64,000 bases of DNA from Kitasatospora terrestris (GTDB taxonomy: Bacteria; Actinomycetota; Actinomycetes; Streptomycetales; Streptomycetaceae). Positions 50,861 through 59,664 of this stretch are shown in pieces; the stretch's first letter is position 1; each line of letters opens with the position of its first letter. The position numbers and the translations under genes were made by a program. The notes under the pieces are model-generated. The model worked only from the letters and a program-made list of their open reading frames with translations, did not search any database and was not told the DNA's origin. The stretch lies in NCBI RefSeq assembly GCF_039542905.1, contig NZ_BAABIS010000001.1, forward strand, positions 930,001 to 994,000. Direction: 5' to 3'.

Positions 50861-53269
50861 CTAGCCGATCAGGAACTGCTGGCCCGGGGCGCCGGTGCAC
50901 GGGTTCTGGACCAGCCGGGCGCCGTCGGCGGTGGAGCCGGCCGCGACGTCCAGGCACTTGCCGCTGTGGCGGGCGAGCAGGGTCGCGTAGCCGGAGCCGG
51001 TGTCGCGGACCGACCACTGCTCGTTGCTGTTGCCGTTGCACGGGTACTGGACCAGTTCGGCGCCGTCGGCGGTGGAGGCGCCGGAGACGTCCAGGCACTG
51101 GCCGGTGGCGCGGGCGATCACGTTGACCTGGCCGGGTCCGCTGTACCGCAGCGACCACTGCAGGCTCGCGGTCGCCGCGCAGGCGTACTGGGCGATCGGC
51201 GCGCCGGCGCCGGTGGAGGCGTTCTCCGGGCCCGCGCATTTGTCGCTCTGCCGGTCCTTGAGGGTCTTCCAGTTGTCGGCGGCCGCGCCGCGCACCGCCC
51301 ACGACTGGTTGCTGCCGGTCGTGGGCTGCCACACCCCGACCGTCGCGCCGTCACCGGTGGAGTCGCCGGTGACGTCGAGCAGCAGGCCGCTGGCCTTGTT
51401 GACCAGGGTGGCGTGGCCGTCGCCGGTGGTGGAGAGCATCCACTGCTGGGAGGTGGAGGTACCGGAGGAGGCGAAGCCGAGGACGCCGCTCGAGACCGAG
51501 AGGGCCTTGCCGGAGCGGCCGTTGGTGATCCGGTAGAGGGCGGTGCCGTCCCAGGCGCCGGACAGCTTGGTGAAGGTCCACTGCTGGGCGGTGTCGCTCG
51601 CGTTGGGCGTGCGCTGGACGGGGGCCGCGGTGTTGGTGGCGCCGGCCGAGAGGGCCAGCCCGCTGTGGTCGCCGATCAGCTGGCGCACCGTGCCGGTGGG
51701 GGCGGTGGCGGCTGTGGTGGAGACACCGGTGGCGCCGGGGAGGACGAAGGTGGTGACCGAGCCGGGGCCGACGGTGGCGGTGACGGTCTTGGCGGCGGTC
51801 GCGGTCAGGTCGCCCTCCCGCTGCAGGTTCTTGCCGCCGTCGGTGGTCCACTGCTGCACGGGCACCGCGGTGTCGACCGTGCTGAAGCCCGCGAGGTCGA
51901 GGGTGACGGTACGCGCCTCGCCGCCGGTGTTGGTGTAGACGGCCACCGCGCCGGTGCCGCCGGGGCGCAGTGCGGCGACGGTGTCGGCGCTGTCGGTGGC
52001 GATCACCCGGGCGCCGGGGCGGATGAACCGGCTGTAGTTGGCCATCGCCCAGTACTTCTTGTTCTTGCGGATCGGCTCGGCAGCCGGGTCGGCGGGGGTC
52101 AGGTCGACCTGGATCAGGCCCCAGTTGGAGTTCTCGTGGGCGGGGGTCATGTTCTCGTAGTCCTCGACCGCCTGCCACATCACCCAGGCGCTGGGTTCGA
52201 GTTCGCGCAGGTCGCCGGTGATCCGGCGGGAGAAGTCGAGGGCCGGGGACATGTCGGTGAAGTCCTGCGGCCCGCTGCCACCGAGGTCGACCTCGGACAT
52301 CCACAGCGACTTGCCGGCGCCGCGGGCGATGTCGCGGGCGCCGCCGCGGCCGCCGGGGCTGTAGGTGTGGGTGTTGAGCCTGCCGACCGCGGCACGCGCG
52401 GCGGTGGAGTAGCTGCTCCAGTCGCCGCGGAACTGGACCGGGTCGGTCTCGTCCATGCCCGCGACCGGGGTGGAGAGCCCGGCGGCGGTGAGCGCGGTGC
52501 GGGTGCTGGTCAGCATGTGGGCCTGGGAGTCGGGCGCCCAGTGCGAGCCCTCCTGCGGTCCGCCGGCGTGCCAGTACCAGGTGTTGGGCTCGTTGATCGG
52601 GGAGAGCGAGCCGAAGGTCACGCCGGTGGCGGCCTGGACGCGCTGCAGGGAGCCGGCCAGGTAGGCGGCGAAGCGGTCGTACTGGTCGGAGCGGAGGTTG
52701 TCCTGCGAGGCGTCGGTGGCGCCGGAGACCAGGCCGCTGTTGGTCATGAAGTAGGGGGCCGAGTTGGAGAACGCCTCGAAGGTGTCGGCGCCGCGGGCCT
52801 TGGCGGCGGTCAGCCACCACCGCTGGTTGGCGTCGGCCTGCGGGTTCCAGTGGGCGGGGTCGGCCGGGTCCCACCAGTTCGGCGGTTCGAGGTTCGGCGG
52901 GCTCACGGCGGCGGGGCGGTTCCACCAGCCGGGTATCGCGGCGCCCGCCCGCATGTACGGGGTGGTCTCGGGGCTGTCGCCGCCGCCGATGTTGTAGCGG
53001 GCGACCGTGAAGCCGAGACCGCCCGAGCCGTACAGGTCGTCGGCGAGCTGGTTGCGGACGCTGTCCGGCCAGCCGCCGGTGACGTTGGCGAACCAGGCCA
53101 GCGCGGTGCCGAAGCCCTGGAACGGCTGCTGCTGGTAGCCGGGGTCGAGGCGGACGGTGACGTGCGCCGCCGCCTCCGCGGCGGCGGCGGGCGGGACGGC
53201 GATTCCTCCGGCGGCGAGCGCGGCGGCCACGGCCAGGCCGAGGCCGGTGGTGCGGGTGCCTCTGGGCAT
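50861..53269 (-). CDS. Secreted GH30-type endo-beta-1,6-galactanase with ricin-type lectin domains
   Basis: 802 residues; ATG at 53269 with GGAG 5 nt upstream. Signal peptide to about 33. The catalytic domain (35-470) has DPGYQQQPFQGFGTALAWFANVTGGWPD, GFTVARYNIGGGDSP, SLSPINEPNTWYW (acid/base E227) and SLWMSEVDLGG (nucleophile E326). These fit the endo-beta-1,6-galactanases of GH30, such as the characterised Streptomyces avermitilis enzyme. A beta-sandwich follows. Two ricin-type beta-trefoil domains (about 505-660 and 661-802) end it, with QxW repeats such as QQWTF, QQWMLS and EQWSVRD. It attacks beta-1,6-galactan side chains of arabinogalactan-proteins. It lies downstream of the exo-1,3-galactanase gene, though a hairpin lies between them. 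Confidence 0.88.
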   Translation of the reverse strand: MPRGTRTTGLGLAVAAALAAGGIAVPPAAAAEAAAHVTVRLDPGYQQQPFQGFGTALAWFANVTGGWPDSVRNQLADDLYGSGGLGFTVARYNIGGGDSPETTPYMRAGAAIPGWWNRPAAVSPPNLEPPNWWDPADPAHWNPQADANQRWWLTAAKARGADTFEAFSNSAPYFMTNSGLVSGATDASQDNLRSDQYDRFAAYLAGSLQRVQAATGVTFGSLSPINEPNTWYWHAGGPQEGSHWAPDSQAHMLTSTRTALTAAGLSTPVAGMDETDPVQFRGDWSSYSTAARAAVGRLNTHTYSPGGRGGARDIARGAGKSLWMSEVDLGGSGPQDFTDMSPALDFSRRITGDLRELEPSAWVMWQAVEDYENMTPAHENSNWGLIQVDLTPADPAAEPIRKNKKYWAMANYSRFIRPGARVIATDSADTVAALRPGGTGAVAVYTNTGGEARTVTLDLAGFSTVDTAVPVQQWTTDGGKNLQREGDLTATAAKTVTATVGPGSVTTFVLPGATGVSTTAATAPTGTVRQLIGDHSGLALSAGATNTAAPVQRTPNASDTAQQWTFTKLSGAWDGTALYRITNGRSGKALSVSSGVLGFASSGTSTSQQWMLSTTGDGHATLVNKASGLLLDVTGDSTGDGATVGVWQPTTGSNQSWAVRGAAADNWKTLKDRQSDKCAGPENASTGAGAPIAQYACAATASLQWSLRYSGPGQVNVIARATGQCLDVSGASTADGAELVQYPCNGNSNEQWSVRDTGSGYATLLARHSGKCLDVAAGSTADGARLVQNPCTGAPGQQFLIG

Positions 53270-53326
53270 CGGGGCTCCATCTTCGGGCGGGGTCGGGGCG
53301 GGGGTCTTCGGGTGCGGACGCACGAC

Positions 53327-53362
53327 GGCACGCCCCTCGGTGGCGAGGAAGAGGGGCGTGCC
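53327..53362 (-). terminator. Hairpin between the GH43 and GH30 genes
   Basis: A 12-bp perfect stem GGCACGCCCCTC / GAGGGGCGTGCC with a 12-nt loop, 37 nt after the GH43 stop and about 58 nt before the GH30 start. It may end or attenuate the GH43 transcript, so the GH30 gene could be read through at a lower level. Confidence 0.75.
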
Positions 53363-53398
53363 GGTGGTGGGGTGTTGCGGTGGGGGCCTGCGGGCGGG

Positions 53399-54838
53399 TC
53401 AGCTCACGGTGGTGCGCTTCCACTGCTGGTTGGTGCCGGTGTTGCAGGTCCACTGCTCCAGGGCGGTGCCGTCGGCGGTGGACTGGTTGGTGACGTCCAG
53501 GCACTTGCCGCTGTTGCGGTCGACCAGCCGGACGTAGGTGCTGTCGACCTTCTGCACCTGCCACTGCTGGGAGGTGGCGGTGGAGCAGGTGTTCTGCACG
53601 ACGAGCGCGCCGTCGGCCTTCGAGGCGCCGTTCACGTCCAGGCACTTGCCGCTGTGCCGGGCGACCAGTTGGACGTAGCCGTTGCTCACGGTCTTGAACC
53701 AGTAGTTCTGGTTGGCGCCGTTGCCGCAGGACCACTGGATGGCCTGCGCGCCGGCCGCGAAGCCGTAGTTCGAGACGTCGGCGCACTTGCCGCTCTGCCG
53801 CCCGGTCAGCGACTCCCACGGTCCGCCGACGCCCGCGACGGTGCCGGTGGCGGTGTCGACGGTGATCTGCGGCGAGTCGCCCATGGTCATGGTGGTGGCG
53901 GTGGGGAACTTCAGCGGCAGCCAGACGTACTGGGAGTCCTGGACGGTGCCGCCCATCGAGTTGCCCCAGCGGTCGCCCATGTACAGGTAGCTGGTGCCGG
54001 AGGTGCCCTGGACGGGCAGCACGTACGCGGTCTGGCTGCCGTAGGTGACGCCGTCGCCGACGTCGCTCAGGCCGCTCCAGGTGCCGGTGATGCTGGTCGC
54101 GGTGCCGTACTTCTGCTGGTTGGGGGACCAGCCGGTGGCGTGCGAGGTGAGCAGGAAGTACACGCCGTTCCGCTTGAACATCGCGGGCGCCTCGCGGGAC
54201 TGGCCGTTCCACAGGCTCTGCACCTGGGCGTCGATGCCGGTGTAGTCGGCGGTCAGCCGGTAGACGTGCAGGTCGGCGTTCTCGTTGGCGGCGGAGACCA
54301 TGTAGCCGGTGCCGTCGTCGTCGACGAAGGTGGTGATGTCCCGGGACATCTCGCCGAGCGGTCGGAAGCTGCCGTGCCAGGAGTAGTCGCCGTCGACCGT
54401 GGAGGAGACGGCGACGGCGGCGCGGGCCTCGCCGTAGTCGGTGGCGCCCTCCTTGTGCATCCACATCACGAACTGGCCGGTGGCCGCGTTGTACATCACC
54501 TTGGGCCGCTCGATGTTGGCGTAGGCCAGTTCCGGGTCGGTGGCCTGGGTGAGGACGTGGTTGCGGAACTCCCAGGTCTTCAGGTCGGTCGACCGGTACG
54601 CGGAGACGTACCGGAAGGTGTTGTCGGCGTTCCGGTCCTCGCCGAACCAGTAGTAGTACTGGCCGACCTTGATGACGCCGCCGCCGTGCGCGTGGACGAC
54701 GGCGCCGGTGGTGTCGGTGAACTGGGTGCCGTTAGTGATGGTCACCTGCGCCGCCGCGGCGGGCTGGGCCATCAGGCCGGTCACGGGGAGGGACAGCGCC
54801 AGCAGGGTTCCGCACAGGGTGGTTCTGATTCGCCGCAT
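53399..54838 (-). CDS. Secreted GH43 exo-beta-1,3-galactanase with ricin-type lectin domain
   Basis: 479 residues; ATG at 54838 after GAGGTACG. Signal peptide to about 30. The five-bladed propeller starts AVVHAHGGGVIKVGQYYYWFGEDRNADNTF. Residues matching the GH43 subfamily 24 active site are E110 (ANIERPKVMYN), E216 (SREAPAMF, catalytic acid) and Q269 (YGSQTAYVLPV, where other GH43 enzymes have an acidic base). A beta-trefoil lectin (about 345-479) has QNYWF, QQWQV and QQWKR. It trims the beta-1,3-galactan main chain of type II arabinogalactan, bypassing 1,6-branches. Its promoter carries both LacI- and DeoR-type sites. Confidence 0.9.
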   Translation of the reverse strand: MRRIRTTLCGTLLALSLPVTGLMAQPAAAAQVTITNGTQFTDTTGAVVHAHGGGVIKVGQYYYWFGEDRNADNTFRYVSAYRSTDLKTWEFRNHVLTQATDPELAYANIERPKVMYNAATGQFVMWMHKEGATDYGEARAAVAVSSTVDGDYSWHGSFRPLGEMSRDITTFVDDDGTGYMVSAANENADLHVYRLTADYTGIDAQVQSLWNGQSREAPAMFKRNGVYFLLTSHATGWSPNQQKYGTATSITGTWSGLSDVGDGVTYGSQTAYVLPVQGTSGTSYLYMGDRWGNSMGGTVQDSQYVWLPLKFPTATTMTMGDSPQITVDTATGTVAGVGGPWESLTGRQSGKCADVSNYGFAAGAQAIQWSCGNGANQNYWFKTVSNGYVQLVARHSGKCLDVNGASKADGALVVQNTCSTATSQQWQVQKVDSTYVRLVDRNSGKCLDVTNQSTADGTALEQWTCNTGTNQQWKRTTVS

Positions 54839-54897
54839 GGTTCACGTACCTCGGGTGGGGTGGGTGGGGGTTCGCCAGGTGTCACGCGGTCGCACCG

Positions 54898-54911
54898 TGT
54901 TCGCGCAAACA
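54898..54911 (-). promoter_or_regulatory. LacI-type operator before the GH43 galactanase gene
   Basis: TGTTCGCGCAAACA, near-palindromic, 60 bp upstream of the GH43 start and downstream of its probable -10. It differs by one base from the reverse complement of the site at 43223-43236. Confidence 0.7.
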
Positions 54912-54924
54912 GGCGATTGCCGGA

Positions 54925-54954
54925 GAGTCTCGGAGTGATGTTGGGTTGTGTCAA
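54925..54954 (-). promoter_or_regulatory. GH43 promoter containing the shared GAGTGATGTTG motif
   Basis: On the minus strand a consensus -35 TTGACA (54949-54954) is followed after 17-18 bp by GAGACT/AGACTC (54925-54931). The motif GAGTGATGTTGGGT (plus strand, 54933-54946) fills the spacer and matches 43475-43488 at the arabinose-importer promoter in 13 of 14 positions. Confidence 0.6.
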
Positions 54955-55004
54955 GGGGTCTCGCGCGAAGTCCCGGCCAAAACTGGGACATATGCCGCCG
55001 ATCA

Positions 55005-55051
55005 TGTTCGATCTTGTTGAATTCACCCGGCAGACAGGCCCGGCCTAGACT
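55005..55051 (+). promoter_or_regulatory. deoR promoter with paired TGTT elements
   Basis: TTCACC (55022-55027), 18 bp, TAGACT (55046-55051) is a good promoter. TGTTC (55005) and TGTTG (55015) lie one helical turn apart just upstream, similar to the repeats at the arabinose-importer promoter, so autoregulation is plausible. Confidence 0.55.
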
Positions 55052-55090
55052 GTTGCTTCCTGATGATTTCCACGAGGAGAGGGTGAGACC

Positions 55091-55906
55091 GTGGCCGACC
55101 CCGGACTGTTGGGGCCGCAGCGCCGGGCGCTGATCCTCGACCTGGTGAAGCGCTCGGGCGCGGTTCGGGTGGCCGACCTGGTCGAGCAGCTCGGCGTCTC
55201 CGACATGACGATCCGCCGCGACCTGGACGCGCTCGCCCGGGCCGGCGAGGTGGAGAAGATCTACGGCGGCGCGGTGGCCAGCGGCGCCCGCGCGGAGGAG
55301 CCCGGCTTCGAGGCCAAGACCCACCTGGCGTCGGGCGCCAAGGCGGCGCTCGCCGACGCCGCGGCGGCCCTGGTGGAGCCGGGCAGCGTGGTCGCGGTCT
55401 CGGCCGGGACGACCGCGTACGCGGTGGCGAGCCGGCTGCTCCAGGTCCGCGGGCTGACCGTGGTCACCAACTCACTGCCGGTCGCCGACCTGCTGCGGGA
55501 CAACGTCGCCGACGTCGCCGGCACCGGCCCGACCCTGCTGCTCACGGGCGGCACCCCCACGCCCTCGGCCGCCCTGGTCGGCCCGCTCGCCGACCAGGCG
55601 ATCCGCTCCCTCTACGTGGACCTGCTGATCATCGGCGCGCACGGCGTCTCCGAACGGGCCGGGCTGACCACACCGAACCTCGCCGAGGCGCAGACCAACC
55701 GCGCGCTGATCGCCGCCGCCCGCCGGGTGGTGGCGGTGGCGGATCACAGCAAGTGGGGCGTGGTGGGGCTGAGCGCCTTCGCCGCGCTGACCGAGATCGA
55801 CTGCTTCGTCACCGACGACGGGCTGGACGCACCGGCCCGCGCGGCGCTGGAGGAGTCCGTCGGCCGGCTGATCGTCGCCGGGAGCGCCGAGGACTCCGCA
55901 GGCTGA
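55091..55906 (+). CDS. DeoR family sugar-responsive transcriptional regulator
   Basis: 271 residues; GTG at 55091 after GAGGAGAGGGTG. The DeoR HTH is GPQRRALILDLVKRSGAVRVADLVEQLGVSDMTIRRDLDALARAGEVEKIYGGAV. The sensor domain shows PGSVVAVSAGTTAYAVASRLLQVRGLTVVTNSLPVADLL, LTGGTPTPSAALVGPLADQAI and VVAVADHSKWGVVGLSAFAAL, the sugar-phosphate-binding fold. It is divergent from the GH43 galactanase gene. TGTTG-type sequences occur at its own promoter, at the GH43 promoter and at the arabinose-importer promoter, so I infer it controls the same locus. The effector could be a galactose- or arabinose-derived phosphate. Confidence 0.92.
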   Translation: MADPGLLGPQRRALILDLVKRSGAVRVADLVEQLGVSDMTIRRDLDALARAGEVEKIYGGAVASGARAEEPGFEAKTHLASGAKAALADAAAALVEPGSVVAVSAGTTAYAVASRLLQVRGLTVVTNSLPVADLLRDNVADVAGTGPTLLLTGGTPTPSAALVGPLADQAIRSLYVDLLIIGAHGVSERAGLTTPNLAEAQTNRALIAAARRVVAVADHSKWGVVGLSAFAALTEIDCFVTDDGLDAPARAALEESVGRLIVAGSAEDSAG

Positions 55907-56262
55907 GCAGGCCGCTCCCGCGACCGGTCCGGCAGCTCGTACACCCGGCACCCCAGCTCCGCCAGCTGCCGGACCGTCCGCCGCGCCACCTCGTCGTCCA
56001 GCGAGAAGACGAACGGCCCGGGCACCACCACCGCCCGCAGGCTGCCCTGCTCGGCGGCGCGCAGCAGCTCCGACAGGGCGGGCAGCGCACCGCCCGAACG
56101 TCGGCCGTTGTCCAGGAAGACGGTGGCCTCGCCGAGCCCGGCCTCCAGCGCGTAGCACGCCAGCACGTCCCAGAAGTCGAGCAGGTAGGCCGCGTCGTAC
56201 GGGTAGCACCGCAGGTAGATCGCGGTGGGCCGGGTCGCCACCGGCCGGATCCTGGTGTTCAT
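55744..56262 (-). CDS. Resolvase-fold-like protein lacking catalytic Ser (paralog of 19038-19427)
   Basis: 172 residues; ATG at 56262 after AGGAGG. TAIYLRCYPYDAAYLLDFWDVLACYALEAGLGEATVFLDNGRRSGGALPALSELLRAAEQGSLRAVVVPGPFVFSLDDEVARRTVRQLAELGCRVYEL follows the serine-recombinase catalytic-domain order more closely than its paralog (FLDNGRRSGGALPAL). It still lacks the catalytic Ser and the DR motif. No recombinase C-terminal DNA-binding domain is present. The last 55 residues are Ser/Ala-rich and are encoded antisense to the deoR 3' end (163-bp overlap); this may be read-through caused by loss of an earlier stop. Confidence 0.65.
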   Translation of the reverse strand: MNTRIRPVATRPTAIYLRCYPYDAAYLLDFWDVLACYALEAGLGEATVFLDNGRRSGGALPALSELLRAAEQGSLRAVVVPGPFVFSLDDEVARRTVRQLAELGCRVYELPDRSRERPAQPAESSALPATISRPTDSSSAARAGASSPSSVTKQSISVSAAKALSPTTPHLL

Positions 56263-56480
56263 GGCCTCTCGCCTCCTGCAACGTCCTTCGCTGCTTCCAG
56301 GGAAGGCCCGCGGGCGGCCCCTCGGCCACGGCCACCGGTGCCCATTCCCGAACCTCCCCGACGCGATCCTGGGTAGTCGCGACCCGCAACCTCCGTACTC
56401 CCGCACCGCGCATCGGCCCGAGCCCCGCAGTAGCGTGGGTCCACCGGCGGGGCGAGGCGCCGGTGGGCAGGGAGCGGACC

Positions 56481-59348
56481 ATGGCGCAGGAGGCGACTGG
56501 GCGCGGGGGCCGGTCGGCCGGGCGCGCGGGCCGGGCGGCCGGTCCCCGCGGCTTCGCGTTCGTCGGCCGGGAGCGGGAGCTCGCCGCCGTGGTCGGGGCG
56601 CTGACCGCGCGGCCCGCGGTGGTCCTGGTGCAGGGCGAAGCGGGGGTCGGCAAGTCGCGGCTGGTCGCGGAGGCCTCGGCGGTGCTGCGCGGCCGGGGCG
56701 TCGGCTCGGTGCTGGGCGGCTGCCACCCGCTGCGCGAGCCGCTGCCCTTCGGCCCGGTGATCGACGCGCTGGAGACCGTCGGCCCGCTGCTGCGGCCGGA
56801 CGCACGGATCGGCGCGGCGGCCGGCGCCCTGTCCCCGCTGCTGCCGGACCTCGCGGACCGGTTGCCCCCGCCGCCCGACGGGCCCGCCGACCCGGCCGGC
56901 CGGCTGCGCGCCGTCCTCGGCGCGACCCGGGCGCTGCTGACCGCCGCCGCGCCGGTGGTGCTCACCGTCGAGGACCTGCACTGGGCGGACGACGCCACCC
57001 GCGAACTGCTCCTGCTGCTGGCGGGAGGCCTGCCGGACGGCGTCGGCCTGGTGCTGACCTTCCGCGGCGAGGAGCAGGCCGGCCCGCTGCTCGGCAAGGC
57101 GTTCCGCCGCCCGGCCGGCACCACCCTGCTCGACCTGGCCCTCCAGCGGCTGGACCCGGCCGCGGTCTCCCGGCTGGCGGGCTCCGCGCTCGGCGTCCGC
57201 CCGACCGGGGAGCTGTCCCGGGTGCTGTACGAGCGCAGCGCCGGGCTGCCGCTGATCGCCGAGGAGGACCTGATCACCCTGGCCGCCGAGCCGGACGCCG
57301 CCGAACGGCCCGAACTGCTGGGCGTGCCGCGCAGCCTGCGCGAGGTGCTGGCCGCCCGGATCGAGCCGCTGTCCGGGCCGGCCCACGCGCTGGTCGAGGC
57401 CGCCGCGGTGGTCGCCGTCCCCGCGCGCGAGGAACTGCTGCTCCGGTCGGCCGACCTGACGGACGCTCAAGGATCGGACGCGCTGGTCGAGGCGCTGGCC
57501 CGCTCCGTCCTGGTCGAACACGCCCCGGACTCCTACGGGTTCTCGCACACCCTGGCCGGTCGCGCGGTGTACGACGGACTGCCCGGCCCGCGGCGCACCC
57601 GGCTGCACCGGCGGGTGCTGGCGTTGCTGGCCGCGCAGGACCCGCCGCCGCTGGTGCAACTCGCCCACCACACGCGGGCGCTGGGCGACACCGAGCGGTG
57701 GCTGGTGCACGCCCGGGCCGCGATCGACCAGGCCCTGGCGGTCGGCGACCAGGGCACCGCCGCGATGCTGCTGCGGCAGATCCTCGACCTGCCCGGCCTG
57801 TCCACCGGCGAACTCGGCGAGGCGGCCCGCTCGCTCGCCGAGGCGATCGGCTACACCGCCGAGGCGACCGACGCCACGATCGCCGCGCTGCGCCGGATCG
57901 TCGCCACCCCGGGCCTGGCGCCCGCCGTCCGGGGCGAGATCCGGGCCCGGATCGGCAACATCCTGCGCACCCGCGACGGCGGGTCCGCCGGCGTGGAGGA
58001 CCTGGAGACCGCGGCGGGCGAGCTGGAGGCCGACAATCCGGCCCACGCCGCGAAGACCCTCGCCGTGATCGCCTCGATGGACACCGGCGACGCCACGGCG
58101 GCGGAGCGCAGCGCCTGGATGGACCGCGCCCTGGCGATCGTCGACCGGATCGACGACCCGGAGACCGCGGCGATCGTCCACACCAACCGGCTGGTCTCCC
58201 TGCCGGCCTGCGCCTCCCCCGGGGTCCCCGGGCTGATCGCCGCGCTGCCCCGGCGCAGCGACAACCCGAGGCTGCTGTTCACCACCGTGATCGGCCTGTC
58301 CAACGCCGCCGAGATCGCCCTCTGCGTGGGCCTGGACGGGCGGGTGGCCGCGTGGGCGGAGGAGGCCGTCGCGCTCGGCGAGCGGGCCGGGCTGCCCGGG
58401 TTGGTGGTGTACTCCAGCAGCTACCCCGTCCTGCTGGAGTGGACGTCGGGGAACTGGCAGCGGTGGGACACCGCACTCGCCGCCTACCGCACCCGCTTCC
58501 CCGACAGCCCGGTCACCGATACCGGCCTGCTCGGCGCCGCCCAGGGTGTGGTCGCCGCCGCCCGCGGCCACGCCGGGGAAGCAGCCGAACGCTTCCGCCG
58601 GGCCGTCGGCCAGGACGCCACCGGCGTCCTCACCCTTCCCTCCGCCGCGGGCCTTGCCCGGCTGAGCCTGGCCGCCGCCGACCCCGATGCGGCCTGGCAG
58701 GTCCTCGCCCCCGCCGTACGGCTGCTGCGCCGGCGGGAACTGTGGCCGTTCGCCTTCGACCTGCTGCCGACCGCCGTCGAGACCGCCCTGCTGCGCGGCG
58801 ACCGGGCCGCCGCGAGCGCCCTGGTCACCGACCACGCGGCCGGGACGACCGGCCTGGAGTGCCCCGGCGCGGACGCGGAGCACCAGCTCGCCGAGGGGCT
58901 GCTGCTGGTCGAGGGCTCCCCCGTCGAGGCCGCCGCCGCCTTCGAGCGGGCCCGCGCCGGCTGGCTCGCGATCGGCCGCCCCTACCCGGCCGCGCTCGCC
59001 GCCGAGCGCGCCGCCGCCGCGGCCGGCACGGCCGATCCGGAGGCCGCGGCGGCCGCCCTCACGGAGGCGATCGCCGTCCTCGACGGGCTCGGCGCCGTCA
59101 CCGACGCCTCCCGCTGCCGGCACCGGCTGCGCGGCCTCGACCGCTCCAAGCCCCGCGGCCCCCGCGACCCCGCGGGCCTGCTCTCCCCGCGCGAACGGCA
59201 GGTCGCCGACCTGCTCGCCCGGGGCGCCAGGAACAAGGACATCGCCGCTGCCCTGTTCCTCTCCGAGCGCACCGCCGAGCACCATGTCGCGGCCGTCCTG
59301 CGGAAGTTGGACACCACCCGCAAGGCCCTGCGCGACGCCGGCCGGTGA
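56481..59348 (+). CDS. LAL-type LuxR family transcriptional regulator
   Basis: 955 residues. ATG at 56481 is chosen for GGGAG 6 nt upstream; the in-frame GTG at 56463 is less likely. FVGRERELAAVVGALTARPAVVLVQGEAGVGKSRLVAEAS gives Walker A, and VVLTVEDLHWADDATRELLLLL Walker B. A long helical TPR-like middle leads to the C-terminal LuxR HTH LLSPRERQVADLLARGARNKDIAAALFLSERTAEHHVAAVLRKLDTTRKALRDAGR. It is the second LAL regulator of the window. The nearest downstream gene on the same strand encodes the copper radical oxidase, 316 bp away; no direct target evidence. Confidence 0.9.
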   Translation: MAQEATGRGGRSAGRAGRAAGPRGFAFVGRERELAAVVGALTARPAVVLVQGEAGVGKSRLVAEASAVLRGRGVGSVLGGCHPLREPLPFGPVIDALETVGPLLRPDARIGAAAGALSPLLPDLADRLPPPPDGPADPAGRLRAVLGATRALLTAAAPVVLTVEDLHWADDATRELLLLLAGGLPDGVGLVLTFRGEEQAGPLLGKAFRRPAGTTLLDLALQRLDPAAVSRLAGSALGVRPTGELSRVLYERSAGLPLIAEEDLITLAAEPDAAERPELLGVPRSLREVLAARIEPLSGPAHALVEAAAVVAVPAREELLLRSADLTDAQGSDALVEALARSVLVEHAPDSYGFSHTLAGRAVYDGLPGPRRTRLHRRVLALLAAQDPPPLVQLAHHTRALGDTERWLVHARAAIDQALAVGDQGTAAMLLRQILDLPGLSTGELGEAARSLAEAIGYTAEATDATIAALRRIVATPGLAPAVRGEIRARIGNILRTRDGGSAGVEDLETAAGELEADNPAHAAKTLAVIASMDTGDATAAERSAWMDRALAIVDRIDDPETAAIVHTNRLVSLPACASPGVPGLIAALPRRSDNPRLLFTTVIGLSNAAEIALCVGLDGRVAAWAEEAVALGERAGLPGLVVYSSSYPVLLEWTSGNWQRWDTALAAYRTRFPDSPVTDTGLLGAAQGVVAAARGHAGEAAERFRRAVGQDATGVLTLPSAAGLARLSLAAADPDAAWQVLAPAVRLLRRRELWPFAFDLLPTAVETALLRGDRAAASALVTDHAAGTTGLECPGADAEHQLAEGLLLVEGSPVEAAAAFERARAGWLAIGRPYPAALAAERAAAAAGTADPEAAAAALTEAIAVLDGLGAVTDASRCRHRLRGLDRSKPRGPRDPAGLLSPRERQVADLLARGARNKDIAAALFLSERTAEHHVAAVLRKLDTTRKALRDAGR

Positions 59349-59664
59349 CCGGCACGGTGCCGACGACCGCCACCCAGGCGGCCCCGACCGGCGAGCCGCG
59401 GGCGGCTCACCCGCACGGCGGCCGGTGCACGGCAGCCCGACTGCGTACCGGCGGACCCCGGACCGGATCGACTCCGCTGGGGCCGCTCGGCCAGGCGTGA
59501 CATGCCGTCACCCCCCTCGCCCCGCCTCCTCACTCCAGCGGACCGCCCGGCGCGACAGCAATCGGTTTGTACTCGAACACTTGGCTGTGGTGCCGGCCCC
59601 GCTGCGTCCGCAGCGCTACCCCGCGGTAGGTCCCCCCTTGTGCCGGCCCGTCCCGAGGAGACCG
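59349..59664. other. 316-bp region upstream of the copper radical oxidase
   Basis: No gene seen. It must hold the oxidase promoter; a somewhat A+T-richer stretch lies at 59560-59590 (GGTTTGTACTCGAACACTTGG), but I cannot assign -35/-10 elements with confidence. Confidence 0.35.

Noticed and set aside
50750-55048. 1432-residue plus-strand frame
   Set aside because: It is the antisense shadow of the GH30 and GH43 genes, which carry clear catalytic motifs.
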